A stretch of DNA of 64,000 bases, taken from contig OX030959.1 of assembly GCA_943735955.1 (NCBI GenBank), forward strand, positions 2,529,772-2,593,771, in the 5' to 3' direction. Each line of letters begins with the position of its first letter. Position 1 is the stretch's first letter. Below are positions 21,014 through 31,970 of this stretch, one piece after another. The notes below the pieces were generated by a model. That model was given only the letters and a program-made list of their open reading frames with translations, was not told where the DNA came from and searched no databases. A program made the translations under genes and the position numbers. Origin of the DNA: Piscicola geometra. Taxonomy: Eukaryota; Annelida; Clitellata; Hirudinida; Piscicolidae.

Positions 21014-22299
21014 TCAGTACCAGAATGTCTTGGCGCGTGTTCTACTGTCTTCAATGGCCATCTTCTTGTTGATTTCCTCCTCAAAAGTGGATAGTTTGGG
21101 CTTGAAGGTCACCTCTAGAGCCTCCTCCTCCAGGGTGTCTTTGTCTGAGGCTGTCAAGATTGTTTTCAATCAGTTGATACTTAATTTCATGATTATAAAA
21201 ATTCATTTGAATAATATAGGTTTATCTCTATAAGTTGAAAGAAAAGTTTCGGATGCAAAAATATCATTATATATTTAATTTATTTACATTTTTACATATA
21301 CAAAGAAGAATTTATATAAAGATCTATTCCTATTTCTAAGTAAACCATGCCAATCTGTGTGACTAACGTGCATACTGCTTCGGGTTGACATGGTCTTCTA
21401 GCGTGTGGTAGCCGCTGGGCAGAGGCACAATACGACCGGTTCTCTCTGACACGCGCACCCTCTCGCCCTCCTCTGTGTACCTCCACTCTATTGAGGTTGC
21501 CTCACTGACGTGGTGTGATATATTTATTATTGTCTTTAGTAGGGAAGCATAATGGCATGGAGGGTTTAATTAGAAGATTCTATTTTATCATTTAATAGTT
21601 AACTTTTTTAAATAAAATCTAAAAACGAATTGAAGGGTAGTAGCTGACTTGTCAGAAGGGTCGATGAGAGCAACTTGTGTGGTGACTAGAAGAGGTTTCT
21701 CAGTCTTCATGCAAAATGCCACTGATCCATCCTCTTTCATTATGTACTCCTGAGGGTAAAAAAGTCAAATTTAGAATTATTAAAAATTCTCATTACTGAA
21801 AGACTGAAGGCCATGTATTACTCACGCAATTGTGACCCTCCACGTAGACCCAGTTGCGTTCCTTGATGATCGAGTTCACCAGGCCGATCTTGCCCTTGTC
21901 AGGCCCTACTAGTATTTTAACCTATCAACATTTAAAAACTATTTGAATTTTTCACATTTATTTATTGAATGGCAATTGTCTATACTATACTATAGACAAT
22001 TGCCATTCAAAAAATATAGACTATATTCTATAGAATTGACTCAATTGAGTTACCCTGTCGCCGATGAATATATTCCAGTTTTTTATAGGTTCGACAGGGA
22101 TGTAAACTGTGCCCTTGTGCGGCAGATTTTCTTGTCTGAATTGTTCTGTCCATGGTCTGTGCTCGCCATAATTCCACTTTTTACGGCCTACCTCCTTCCA
22201 TCCAGATATTGGATTCCACGTTCTGCGTATGTCTGCATTGACCACCCTGTCAATATACCTCTTAAAATACCTCATAGACAAACCTGGAGTTAATTTCAT
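21014..22299 (-). CDS. MRPL24: mitochondrial large ribosomal subunit protein uL24m
   Basis: A structural protein of the mitochondrial 39S/54S ribosomal subunit. Exons: 22299-22054, 21921-21826, 21749-21649, 21504-21368, 21150-21014; phases agree and give 238 residues (vertebrate forms are about 216). Seen: a basic N-terminus suited to mitochondrial import, then [19 protein letters not shown] (a KOW-type motif, residues about 75-93), [29 protein letters not shown] and a terminal FWY, close to the family's YWY end. The start is the first ATG of the frame. The gene converges on the ACSL-like gene with 311 bp between stops, and lies downstream of NFE2L1 on the same strand. Intron 1 holds a perfect 20-bp hairpin. 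Confidence 0.93.
21965..22010. repeat. perfect 20-bp inverted repeat with 6-base loop
   Basis: Arms 21965-21984 and 21991-22010 are exact reverse complements (left arm TTGAATGGCAATTGTCTATA) around CTATAC. It lies in MRPL24 intron 1, so it is transcribed and would form a tight hairpin in the pre-mRNA. Confidence 0.9.
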
Positions 22300-22530
22300 T
22301 TTTAATACTTCTCCTAAACTTTATATAGACTTATACTATAAGTCTTATAGTTTTGATCTTCAAAACTAGTTTTCTAAAAGTGAATTCTATGTTTAAATAG
22401 GGAATTATCGTTTTTATTAATATATCAAGTGCAGGTGCAAATTCTATCTTTTAAAGATGATTTAAACTGAAAATTATTTTTTTATTCACAATAGAAATGT
22501 TTAAATATCCTCATATGTGCGGATGCTAAC
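22300..22530. other. upstream region of MRPL24
   Basis: An AT-rich stretch between the MRPL24 start and the second hAT miniature element. No clear core promoter motif is seen. Confidence 0.4.
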
Positions 22531-23260
22531 CAGTGTTATTTTCGTAACGAAAACGAAAACGACAATTCTGAATAATCGTTCCACGAAAACGAAAATAAAA
22601 ACTAAATTTATTTCCAAAACGAAAACGAAAATAAAAACTATAATTATTTCCAATACGAAACTGAAATAAAAACTATAATTATTTTCAAAACGAAAATTAA
22701 ATACATTTTTATGATATGCCATAATATGCATATGATTAACTTATATAAAAAATATATGTCTTTATTATAAACATTATCTTTGGGCTTTATGAAAGTAGCG
22801 CCATTTATAAAACGTTATTTTATTACCGCTTCGCCTTGTTAATTAAATTATCACTTATTTTAATAGTAAATTGTTTGTTATATTTCAAATTTGTTATTAC
22901 TCAATAATTTACGTAATCAATTCTTTTAATATTTCAATTGACTGTTAATTTTTTTATACTAATTTGTTGTTAATATATTGTTCAATTTTACCGTTTCATT
23001 TTATGATCAATTAATTTTTTTAGATATAAAAAAACAGCGTTTAAAGATGTAAATTAATATATTTGTAAAACAAAATGAAAATAAAAACTCTAATTATTTT
23101 GAAAACTGAAACGAAAATAAAAACTTAAATTATTTCAAAACTGAAACGAAAATAAAAACTTAAATTATTTTCAAAACGAAAACGAAAATGAAAACTATAT
23201 TTAATTCCAAAACCAAACTGAAATAAAAACTATAATTATTTTATGAAACGAAAATAACAG
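22531..23260. mobile_element. hAT-type miniature transposon, copy 2
   Basis: A 730-bp relative of the element at 12688, colinear with it. It is flanked by the identical 8-bp duplication ATGCTAAC at 22523-22530 and 23261-23268. The left end is intact (CAGTGTTATTTTCGT). The right end reads AAATAACAG instead of AAATAACACTG, a small loss within the terminal inverted repeat. It has the same 30-bp subterminal units and lies 231 bp upstream of the MRPL24 start. Confidence 0.9.
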
Positions 23261-23268
23261 ATGCTAAC

Positions 23269-23896
23269 AGCTGGTATCGTTGGTAAGATGAAGGTTAAAC
23301 TTTCTATAAGAAATATTTTTAGCTCCTTCTGCACAAGCATACCATGGCAAGCTTCCAAGGCTGTATCTATGGATGGTAGGAATCGAAACCACGTTAGTGA
23401 GTCGAACGCCAAGCGTGTACATATGTATTCTTTATAAATCGAATAATTGAGAAACGATGTATTTAATGAGTGTCAAAAAGCATGTATTAACAAAAAACGA
23501 AGTTTATTTAACAGATTTTCAAACAAATGAAAAGATCCACTAGCTGAAAACATGAATGATGAACAAATAAATATGTTACAAAATTAACAACTCTGCACAC
23601 AATAATAAATTATTCTCCCAGCTATAGTCTTTAATTTCTAAATCAGCCTAGATTAGCCTTCTCAACTGGAACATTTGAAACATGCGCCACGCCAGCAGAC
23701 GCCTGTGTAGATTACGAAGGCAGGCATGGCGCATGGCTTTTGCAAATTAAATGTACAAATTACAAATGTACAAACAATCGCAAGGCAGAAGTCAGAATGG
23801 AGTCACACTGCGTCACCACCGAGTGCTACTACTCAGTGAGCGACTGCATTATCACATTGTTAGATAAGATGAAGAAAAAAATCTATCCGCCTCTGA
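23269..23896. other. intergenic stretch and 3' region of NFE2L1
   Basis: No gene is seen. On the minus strand an AATAAA lies at 23509-23504, a possible polyadenylation signal about 390 bases after the NFE2L1 stop. Confidence 0.4.
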
Positions 23897-25860
23897 TCAC
23901 TTTCGCTTCCTCCTCATCTTGCCTTGTTCGGTCGACTTGTCACGTGGCAGGATGAAGACCGCTCCTGAGACGGTCTGCTCGATGGCCAGATCTGTCTCCT
24001 CACCCTCGACCCTCGTGCCGCCCTGAGTCTCCCTCAACGAGGAGAGGATCTGGTCCTGCACCAGCGCCACCTTCCTCTTCACCTCCTCCAGACTAGACAA
24101 CGCCTTACTCTTCCTGTCCACCTCCGCCTGCCTCTGCTCCCTCAACGCCTCCAACTCCTCCTCCAGGGCACTGATCACGTCCATCTTCCTTTTGCGGCAG
24201 TTCTGCGCTGCCAACTTGTTCTTGCCCCTTTTGCGGATGTCCTTCAGCAACTGCACCTGCTCAGGCGTCAGGTCCCTCGAGGTCACCATCTCGTTGAAGC
24301 GCTCCGCCTGGCGAGGAGAAGTTCAATTATTCAACCGCCATCCACAACAACAACAACAACAACAACTTGATCAGACCAAAGCATGCGCCCACTTACCCAC
24401 CCACACAGACTGACTGACCAACCACCCACACCCACACAGACTGACCAACCACCCACACCCACACACAGACTGACTGACCAACCACCCACCCACACAGACT
24501 GACTGACCAACCACCCACACCCACACACAGACTGACTGACCAACCACCCACCTACACAGACTGACTGACCAACCACCCACACCCACACACAGACTGACTG
24601 ACCAACCACCCACCCACACAGACTGACTGACCAACCACCCACACCCACACAGACTGACTGACCAACCACACCCACCCACACAGACTGACTGACCAACCAC
24701 ACACCCACACAGACTGACTGACCAACCACCCACCCACACAGACAGACAGACTGACCAACCACCCACACCCATGTATGCACGAACTTGGCAGTTGATGATC
24801 TCGTCGACGGCGAACGGGATGGCCATCTTGAAGGCCTTCAACTCGTCCTTGTTCCTGCTCAACGAGGCCGAGGTGCTCATAGAGGCTGCACTGAAGCTCT
24901 TCTGTGTGACGATGATGATGATGATGATTTAATATAGCGTGGAAAAAAGTGATTATTAATAATATAATTAGTCAACTTATTATGCAGTCATGATGGTGGT
25001 TGTAGTCGATTGCTCACTTCTGCAAGACCTACCTTATTCTTTGGAGGGTTCTTGAAGTCATGGTCTGTCATTTTGGATTTGGAGTTGTAAAAGTAGTCAT
25101 CCTCAACATTGTAATCATCATCATCATCGTCATCGTCGTCGTTGTCATCAATGCCACCCGGGTTAATCATTTCATCATCGTCATCATCTTCACCATTACC
25201 AGTTTCAGTCTTGTAAGAGGTTTTTCTCTGCAGTGAGAATAAATTTGAATACTTTAAAATGCGATTGCTTTCACAGTTGTCATTTTCCATTTATTTTCGA
25301 AGCTCGACAAATCAAAGCAAACGAAGTTAGTTCAACAGGCTCACGGTAGACTTTCTGAAGGGGAAGACAGATGGTTTGAAGTCTGCTTCATAGGTAGGAG
25401 GAGGGAGAGGGGGAAGAGAAGGAGAGGTGTGCGAGGAGAAAGAGTGAGGTCTGCTGCAGGACGGAAGAGCATCTGGGTCAGGCTTGATGCAGGTGATGTG
25501 GCCTGGGAAGGCGTATGTGTGGTTGTGAGTGGTGAACGCTTTGATTCTCTCGTCGCTCTGGTGCATGGGAACGTCATCGGAGAGCGCCTGGTGGTGGGAA
25601 GAAGAGGGTGAAGCGGTGTGGTAGCTGGATGAGAAGTGGCTGCTGCTGCTGTTGGAGGCTGGATAGAGTGTGTCGTATGAGTGTGCAGTGTGCGCGTTGT
25701 AGGGAGGGGTGCTGTGGGAGAATGGTGGATGGTTTGCGTCGCCCTTCATTCCACCCCTGTCCTCAGGTAGGAAGGAGAATGAGGCGCTGTTCACATCTCC
25801 CACGTCCATCCCCATGTTGAAGTTATCTGCAGGTTGGATAAGTATTTGAAAATACCTACA

Positions 25861-25910
<50 letters not shown>

Positions 25911-28766
25911 TACACACACACACACACACACACCAGTGGCACTTAGGAGCTCCATGAATTCGGACTCATCAGCTATTTCCGTAAGAAGGAAGTCCTCGGA
26001 AAGAGTGGAGTCGAGGAAGGAGGTCAGGTTGTCATTGAAAAGATCACCATCATCACCACCAATGTTGTTGTTTTTGTTGTTGTTGGATAAGTTACCTACA
26101 TTGCATTCTTCGAGTGTTTTGGTGTCATGGAGTGGAAATAGTGGTGATAAAGGCGGGAAAGTGGGTGTTGATAATGATGACGCTGGAGCTTCTTCCAATT
26201 GTTGTTGTTGGTTTGTAAAATCCTCCATACCTATGTAGGGAAAGATACAATCATGAAGACAAGCAAGCAGAACTACAAAAACAAAAAAATGCAGTTCAAC
26301 AACAACAATGCAGTGCAACAACAACAATGCAGTACAACAACAACAACAATGCAGTACAACAACAATGCAGTACAACAACAATGCAGTGCAACAACAACAA
26401 TGCAGTACAACAACAACAATGCAGTACAACAACAACAATGCAGTGCAACAACAACAATGCAGTACAACAACAACAATGCAGTACAACAACAACAATGCAG
26501 TAAAACTGCTCAAACCGATCCTAGATCCCTTCAAAGACAGCACCCACCCAAACACACCTAGAAGGTCTTCCAGAGATCCGAATTGCTCGTTGAAGTTGTC
26601 GTCGCTCATCAGAACTGCAGCGTCAACAACTACCTCATTGTTGTTGTTGTTGTTGTTGTTGTTGCTGTTGTTGCAGTGAGGTGTGTGCTGTATAGGTGCA
26701 GCATCGCTTTGTGTGTAAGTGATGCTTGGAAGATTTTCTGTGGTGGTGGTGGTGGTGATTGTGATTGGAGTGGTTTTCTATAAAACTAAATCATCCACTT
26801 TCGTGGTCTGCACTCGAACACAAACCTTGCCGAGTGTTGAGGGAAACATCGGTGATGATGCCATTGATCAAGCAATCCAGACCATTTTGACCACCCTCAC
26901 CATCATCATCATCATCACCTTCATGACCACCTTGACGACCATTATAATCATTGAAGCTGTCAAACGCCTCCAAGAAGTCCTGGATTGATGCAGTGGCAGT
27001 GTTGTTGTTTGCCATAAGGTTGACACTCTCTTCCAACTGCTCCACACTCAAATTGCCCACGAAAGCCCCTCCCCCTGACGAGTCCAAGGTCATCGTCCTT
27101 GACCCATCAGGTCCTTGCGTGTGATTGGTCGAGGTAGGATTGGAAGTTGAGATTCTATTGGTCGAAAGGGGAATAGGAGGCGGGAATAGTGGTGGTCGAG
27201 ATGATGATGATGTCGTTACAATGTTACGCCTGTGAAGAAGGCTCTGAGACTCGAAGAAGGAGGAAAACACCTGGAAAGAGATGGAATTGGAGATGTGGTT
27301 GATGATGATGATGGTGGGTAGTGGTTGATGATGATGATAGTGATAATGGGTTGTGGTTGATAATTTTGATGATTACGGTGGTGATGGATAGTGGTTGATA
27401 ATGATAATGGTTGTGAATGTTAGTATTTTAATATGCTGATGATGATGAACAACAAGCTAATGGCAACGTAAGTGTACTTGAAAGTCTGGAAAAAGAGGGT
27501 TGAGTTGGAGATCGGTGTTGTTGAGAGGGATGTCAGAAGCTGTGGTGGTGATTTAAGTTATTTTTTTTCTTTTTATTATTATTATTATTATTAATATTAT
27601 TATATGATTATAAGTAAAAATTAATCTGCAAGTGCCTTTTGCAAAGCAGATTAAACTAAGACTAGTTATTACATGAAAACACAATAATTTTCAGTAATTT
27701 GATTAAATGTTTGAATTTAGTTAATATATGATATATTAATAATTGTATTAATTTAAATAAACTTTTAAATAAACTTTTAAACTTGATGCATAACAGCAAC
27801 CTGGAAAAGAGTGGTTTGTATGCTGTGAGAAGTTGAAAGAGTGAATTAGTTGCTCTATGGTTTCCTGTGGTGTTGTGAAATGTGTGCATTTTAAAAGTTA
27901 TTAAATCTCATAATTTGAAATTAATTAATTTAAATTAAATCCAATTTAAAATGCCCATGCATTAAAACTGATTGCCCATGCACACCTCCTCTTGCTTGTT
28001 GTGCAGCCTCATCTCCTCACTCTTCTCCAACTCCCTCATCAGACCGACGTCCTCCACCCCTCCCAGGTCGATGTCCTGCCTCCATAAGACGTCGATCAGG
28101 TCCATGTCCTGGGATGGTAGCAGTAAATGAAATACTCCAAGAGAATGTAAGTGGATTATGTTTTTTGATTTCTAGAGATTTGAAATGTAGAATGGAATAA
28201 TATTCTGATTTTTATAAGATTTATAATGATTAATTTTACACAATTTTACAATTAAAAGTGATGAGCAATAATGACTTTCTAAGAGCAACTATCATAATTT
28301 TTGACAATTTAAAAATTACATCTTTGCTGGGTTCTTCTCCGATGATGCAAGGGTTGAAGTTGGAGGCCTGGTTGCTGACTGAATCGACTCTGAGGCTCGA
28401 GTGCACGCCTGGAAGACTCGCCTCAGAACCCTCTTCCAGCAGAAAGGCGTCAATCCTGGTGCTCAGTCCGTCGAAGCCGCGGTAGTCTGCCAGACGGTGA
28501 ACCCTCCTCAAGACCTCCTCCACCCGGTCATTCTCCACATGCTTCGGATGGACGCTGACTCCGAAGATAGGGTTCCAGCGGTCGTTGTTGTAGGTGTTGA
28601 TGAGGGGAGACACTTCCAACTGGCCCCAGTTCGAATCGCGAGGGCAGAACTGGTCCGAAGAGACTCGAGTCGTGTTCAACTCGCGCCAGTTTGTTCTTAA
28701 TAGGCTTAGGAGGATAGCTATTTGTAACAAGCCGTCTACGAAACTATCCTTTATGTTCCTCGCCAT
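23897..28766 (-). CDS. NFE2L1: CNC-bZIP transcription factor, NRF1/cap'n'collar type
   Basis: CNC-bZIP factors pair with small Maf proteins at antioxidant/proteasome gene elements; the NRF1 type is held in the ER membrane and released by processing. Exons: 28766-28320, 28108-27986, 27270-26826, 26614-26558, 26230-25934, 25826-25352, 25225-25033, 24901-24785, 24307-23897; phases agree and give 854 residues. Seen: an N-terminal hydrophobic stretch VDGLLQIAILLSLL (residues about 10-23) like the NRF1 anchor; DMDLIDVLWRQDIDLGG (about 150-166), the conserved DIDLID/DLG element; Asn/Ser/acidic activation regions; a DE-rich run near 630-665; the CNC domain with FKMAIPFAVDEIIN; the basic region KNKLAAQNCRKRK; a leucine zipper; and VFILPRD near the end. 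A TETGN sequence near residue 625 resembles the ETGE KEAP1 motif but lacks its last Glu. Confidence 0.95.
24405..24775. repeat. minisatellite in an NFE2L1 intron
   Basis: About a dozen imperfect units with the core CAGACTGACTGACCAACCAC, differing in the length of an ACCCACACCC segment. They fill nearly all of the 477-bp intron before the final exon. The open frames across it are repeat artefacts. Confidence 0.9.
25858..25932. repeat. CA tract in an NFE2L1 intron
   Basis: On the minus strand the intron begins GTGTGTGTG, so the 5' splice site after 25934 is itself part of the dinucleotide repeat. Confidence 0.9.
26285..26508. repeat. CAACAACAATGCAGT minisatellite in an NFE2L1 intron
   Basis: About twelve units of 15-18 bp (ACAACAACAATGCAGTRC) lie in the intron between exons 4 and 5. 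The unit varies by loss of one CAA. Confidence 0.9.
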
Positions 28767-31530
28767 TGTTTAATTCGAATCAAGAAACAACAAGAACTGA
28801 AACTATCACGTGAAATACGTTAAAATTCTTCACAGTTTTTTTGAAATGGAAAAATATTGTTTTGTTTTATTTTTATTCATCCTGTAACTCTGAGAAATTA
28901 CGTTTTTAAAAGACAAGAGAGCAACACATGTCCAGCCCGGTGAATTAGTAACAATTTCAGTTTGAGATACAATCATGAAGTGCTTATGATAGCCAATCAA
29001 AATGCTCTAATTTAGGTCAAAAACACAGAAGAATGACTAAAACGTCGAGATTACGTAAATCCTTTTAAAAAATTAACAAAAGCATTCTAGTGTTACTAAA
29101 CGGTAACTTTTTAGTATTTAAAAATAATATTTCCAGAAATAAACCACGTTATATAATCGAATTCAAAGTTAGAGGTAAAATGTTCCAGCAGGACAAAAGC
29201 TTTTGATTTTCTAATAGAAAAAGTCTTAGACGCAGAAACAATTTTGCTTTATAGCAGAAAAACTTGTTTTGCTCAAGACTCGATAAAAAGATATTCCGTT
29301 TCAGAAAAACAAAAATACAAATAACCTTTCTTTTGTGTTAGAGCAATAATCCCTAATGAAAGGCACCCTGTTTTAATGTATAAAAAACGATTGAATTATG
29401 TAATGTGATAAAGACGTTTCAAGCCATAAAATTAAAAATAATTTAAGGATCTTCAGCGTGTTGTTAGCTACATTCCAAGATCGTCTTTTGTAGTTTGTAT
29501 AACTTATATTATAAGGCTCTTTTCAAAAAATTTCGACTGAGTTTTTAACTGAACACTTGTGACCAGTGTTCTCAGTATTTTATGGTGCCATTGGGTGTCC
29601 CTAGCCACTGGAAACAAACTCTTATTCAACCCTTCTTAAATAATCTAATCATAGTTGAATAAAAAAGTTAATGAAATAAACTGTTGCACTTATTTATTAA
29701 CAATTTTAATCTTATTGAATTATTCTTTCCAAGTTCGAAGACACATTTTTTATACTCAAGAGATATCTCATACAAACTATGCTCGAAATAGGCATTCCTG
29801 TAGTGCTCGTCTTGAAACAGGAAGTCTTCCTAGACTCAATCCTTATTACAAATGCGAAAATTACCGTTCGACAAGATGAATCTATTTGACAAAATGGGCC
29901 TTGCACGCTTGTCTCTCTAAAAATTTAGACGAGAAAGAGATTATGGCGACGTTATTTTAGAACTTTTCAGCTATTAAAGTAAAAGTGATTATTTGGATTT
30001 ATTGGCGAAGCAAGAAGTTTTCATGCCTACCCATGCACAATCTACCTTTTCAAAACCATTTTCAGCTCTCTGATCTAGAAGCGACATCTGAGATAGCGTG
30101 TCTCACACAATCTTATAAATTCCCATCGAGTCCTCAATTTCATCCCTCTCTATTATTTTTTTCATTCTCTTTCTTCATTATAAAAGAAAAAGAAGCTTAA
30201 AGCTTTTAAAGTGTGTTCCAATAAATTCCAAATAAGTCATAGAGAAAGTGTGGAAAATATCTGGACAGTGACATGTGAAGCGAATGCTGGCGAAGACTAT
30301 ATAAGGGAGAAGGTGCAGTGGCTTGGTGGAAAAAAGCGTGCGGAACTCTAATAGTGCTGGAGATATTGTGCTTGAGTTGGACGAGAAGTTGTTGTTGTTT
30401 TCCAAGTTGCAAGGTTTAATGAGACACTTTTGAAAAGCGTGTTTTTGAACATTTGAAATAAGTTTTTGCAGTTTTCTTTTAATGAAGGTATTAACAAAAC
30501 AAGTTTTGACATAAATCTAATTAAAATTCATAAAAGATTTCTTAGTTGTTAAAAAAAAAATTCCCACGTTTTAATTGAATTTTTCTTAAATGAAGAAAGC
30601 GATTTTCAATGTAGAATAAAAATTAAATTTTGATTAAAATAAAATCAACCCTTTTTTTATTTTGGCGAGCACGTATACTTAAGGTTGGAAATAACGTTGA
30701 ATTTGTTGCTTCTGAAACTTGCAACTCCCTAACGAATACTTTAGTGACATTATGAACCAATGAAGCCTTCTAAACCGATTTGGTATAAATAATCTACGGT
30801 AGGTATAGCTTTATTGTTTAAACTTATTTCCTTAAGGAATATTTTAAAAAAGATAAAATTTAATTACAGAAATAATGTATACTCTTAATCGAATGCAGTA
30901 TTTAAATTTTAAACACATTTTAACAGTTTTCATGTGCGTTTAAAAAAGATTAAATTTCCGATGCACCCAAAGCGCTTGCAACTTCCCATGCATTGTTCAT
31001 TCGAGTCTCCGTGTGATAAAGCAATAACGCCTGCACCAAGAACCGTCGGAAAGTTTTGAAGAAATTTCTTTCCGGCAATCGGCGAGGATTAATGGACTTT
31101 CGAGATGCGGAGCTTAAAGTGCACTCGGTGACTCCTTCCACTCAAGACAGCCATCATCGCACTCAGATAATTCTTTTTTCCGATCCTAAAAGATTTTTTT
31201 TCAAAACAGAAGTTCCGATAAGATATTCTTTAAAGGTCGATCACCAAACCACGAGCTACATTCCCGTGTATAAAGCTCTGATGAGCCCCCAAGGCTTAGG
31301 CATTCAATGGCCCCCACAGGCTCCACAGTCGGCAAACAACACACAGTTTTTAATGCGATGCAGAATGTGCCTAAGGGTGCCGATCCGTTTGGAAGCAAGT
31401 GTTCTGCTGAGTCTCCAGGAATTGTAATGGGGAAATAAATAAAAGGCTATAAATACTTGCATGCCATGAGGTGTAAATGCAATGCAAGCTCACTAATGAA
31501 TGCAATGGATACGATACAGAGAGTAACATT
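28767..31530. other. intergenic stretch upstream of NFE2L1
   Basis: Low-GC sequence with scattered short open frames on both strands and no recognisable domain or splice context. The NFE2L1 promoter must lie at its left end, but no core motif is clear. Confidence 0.45.
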
Positions 31531-31531
31531 G

Positions 31532-31970
<439 letters not shown>

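Noticed and set aside
31056..31427. 123-codon open frame with fairly normal composition on the plus strand
   Set aside because: No recognisable domain or splice context, and no polyadenylation signal. It is within chance length for this region, so not annotated.
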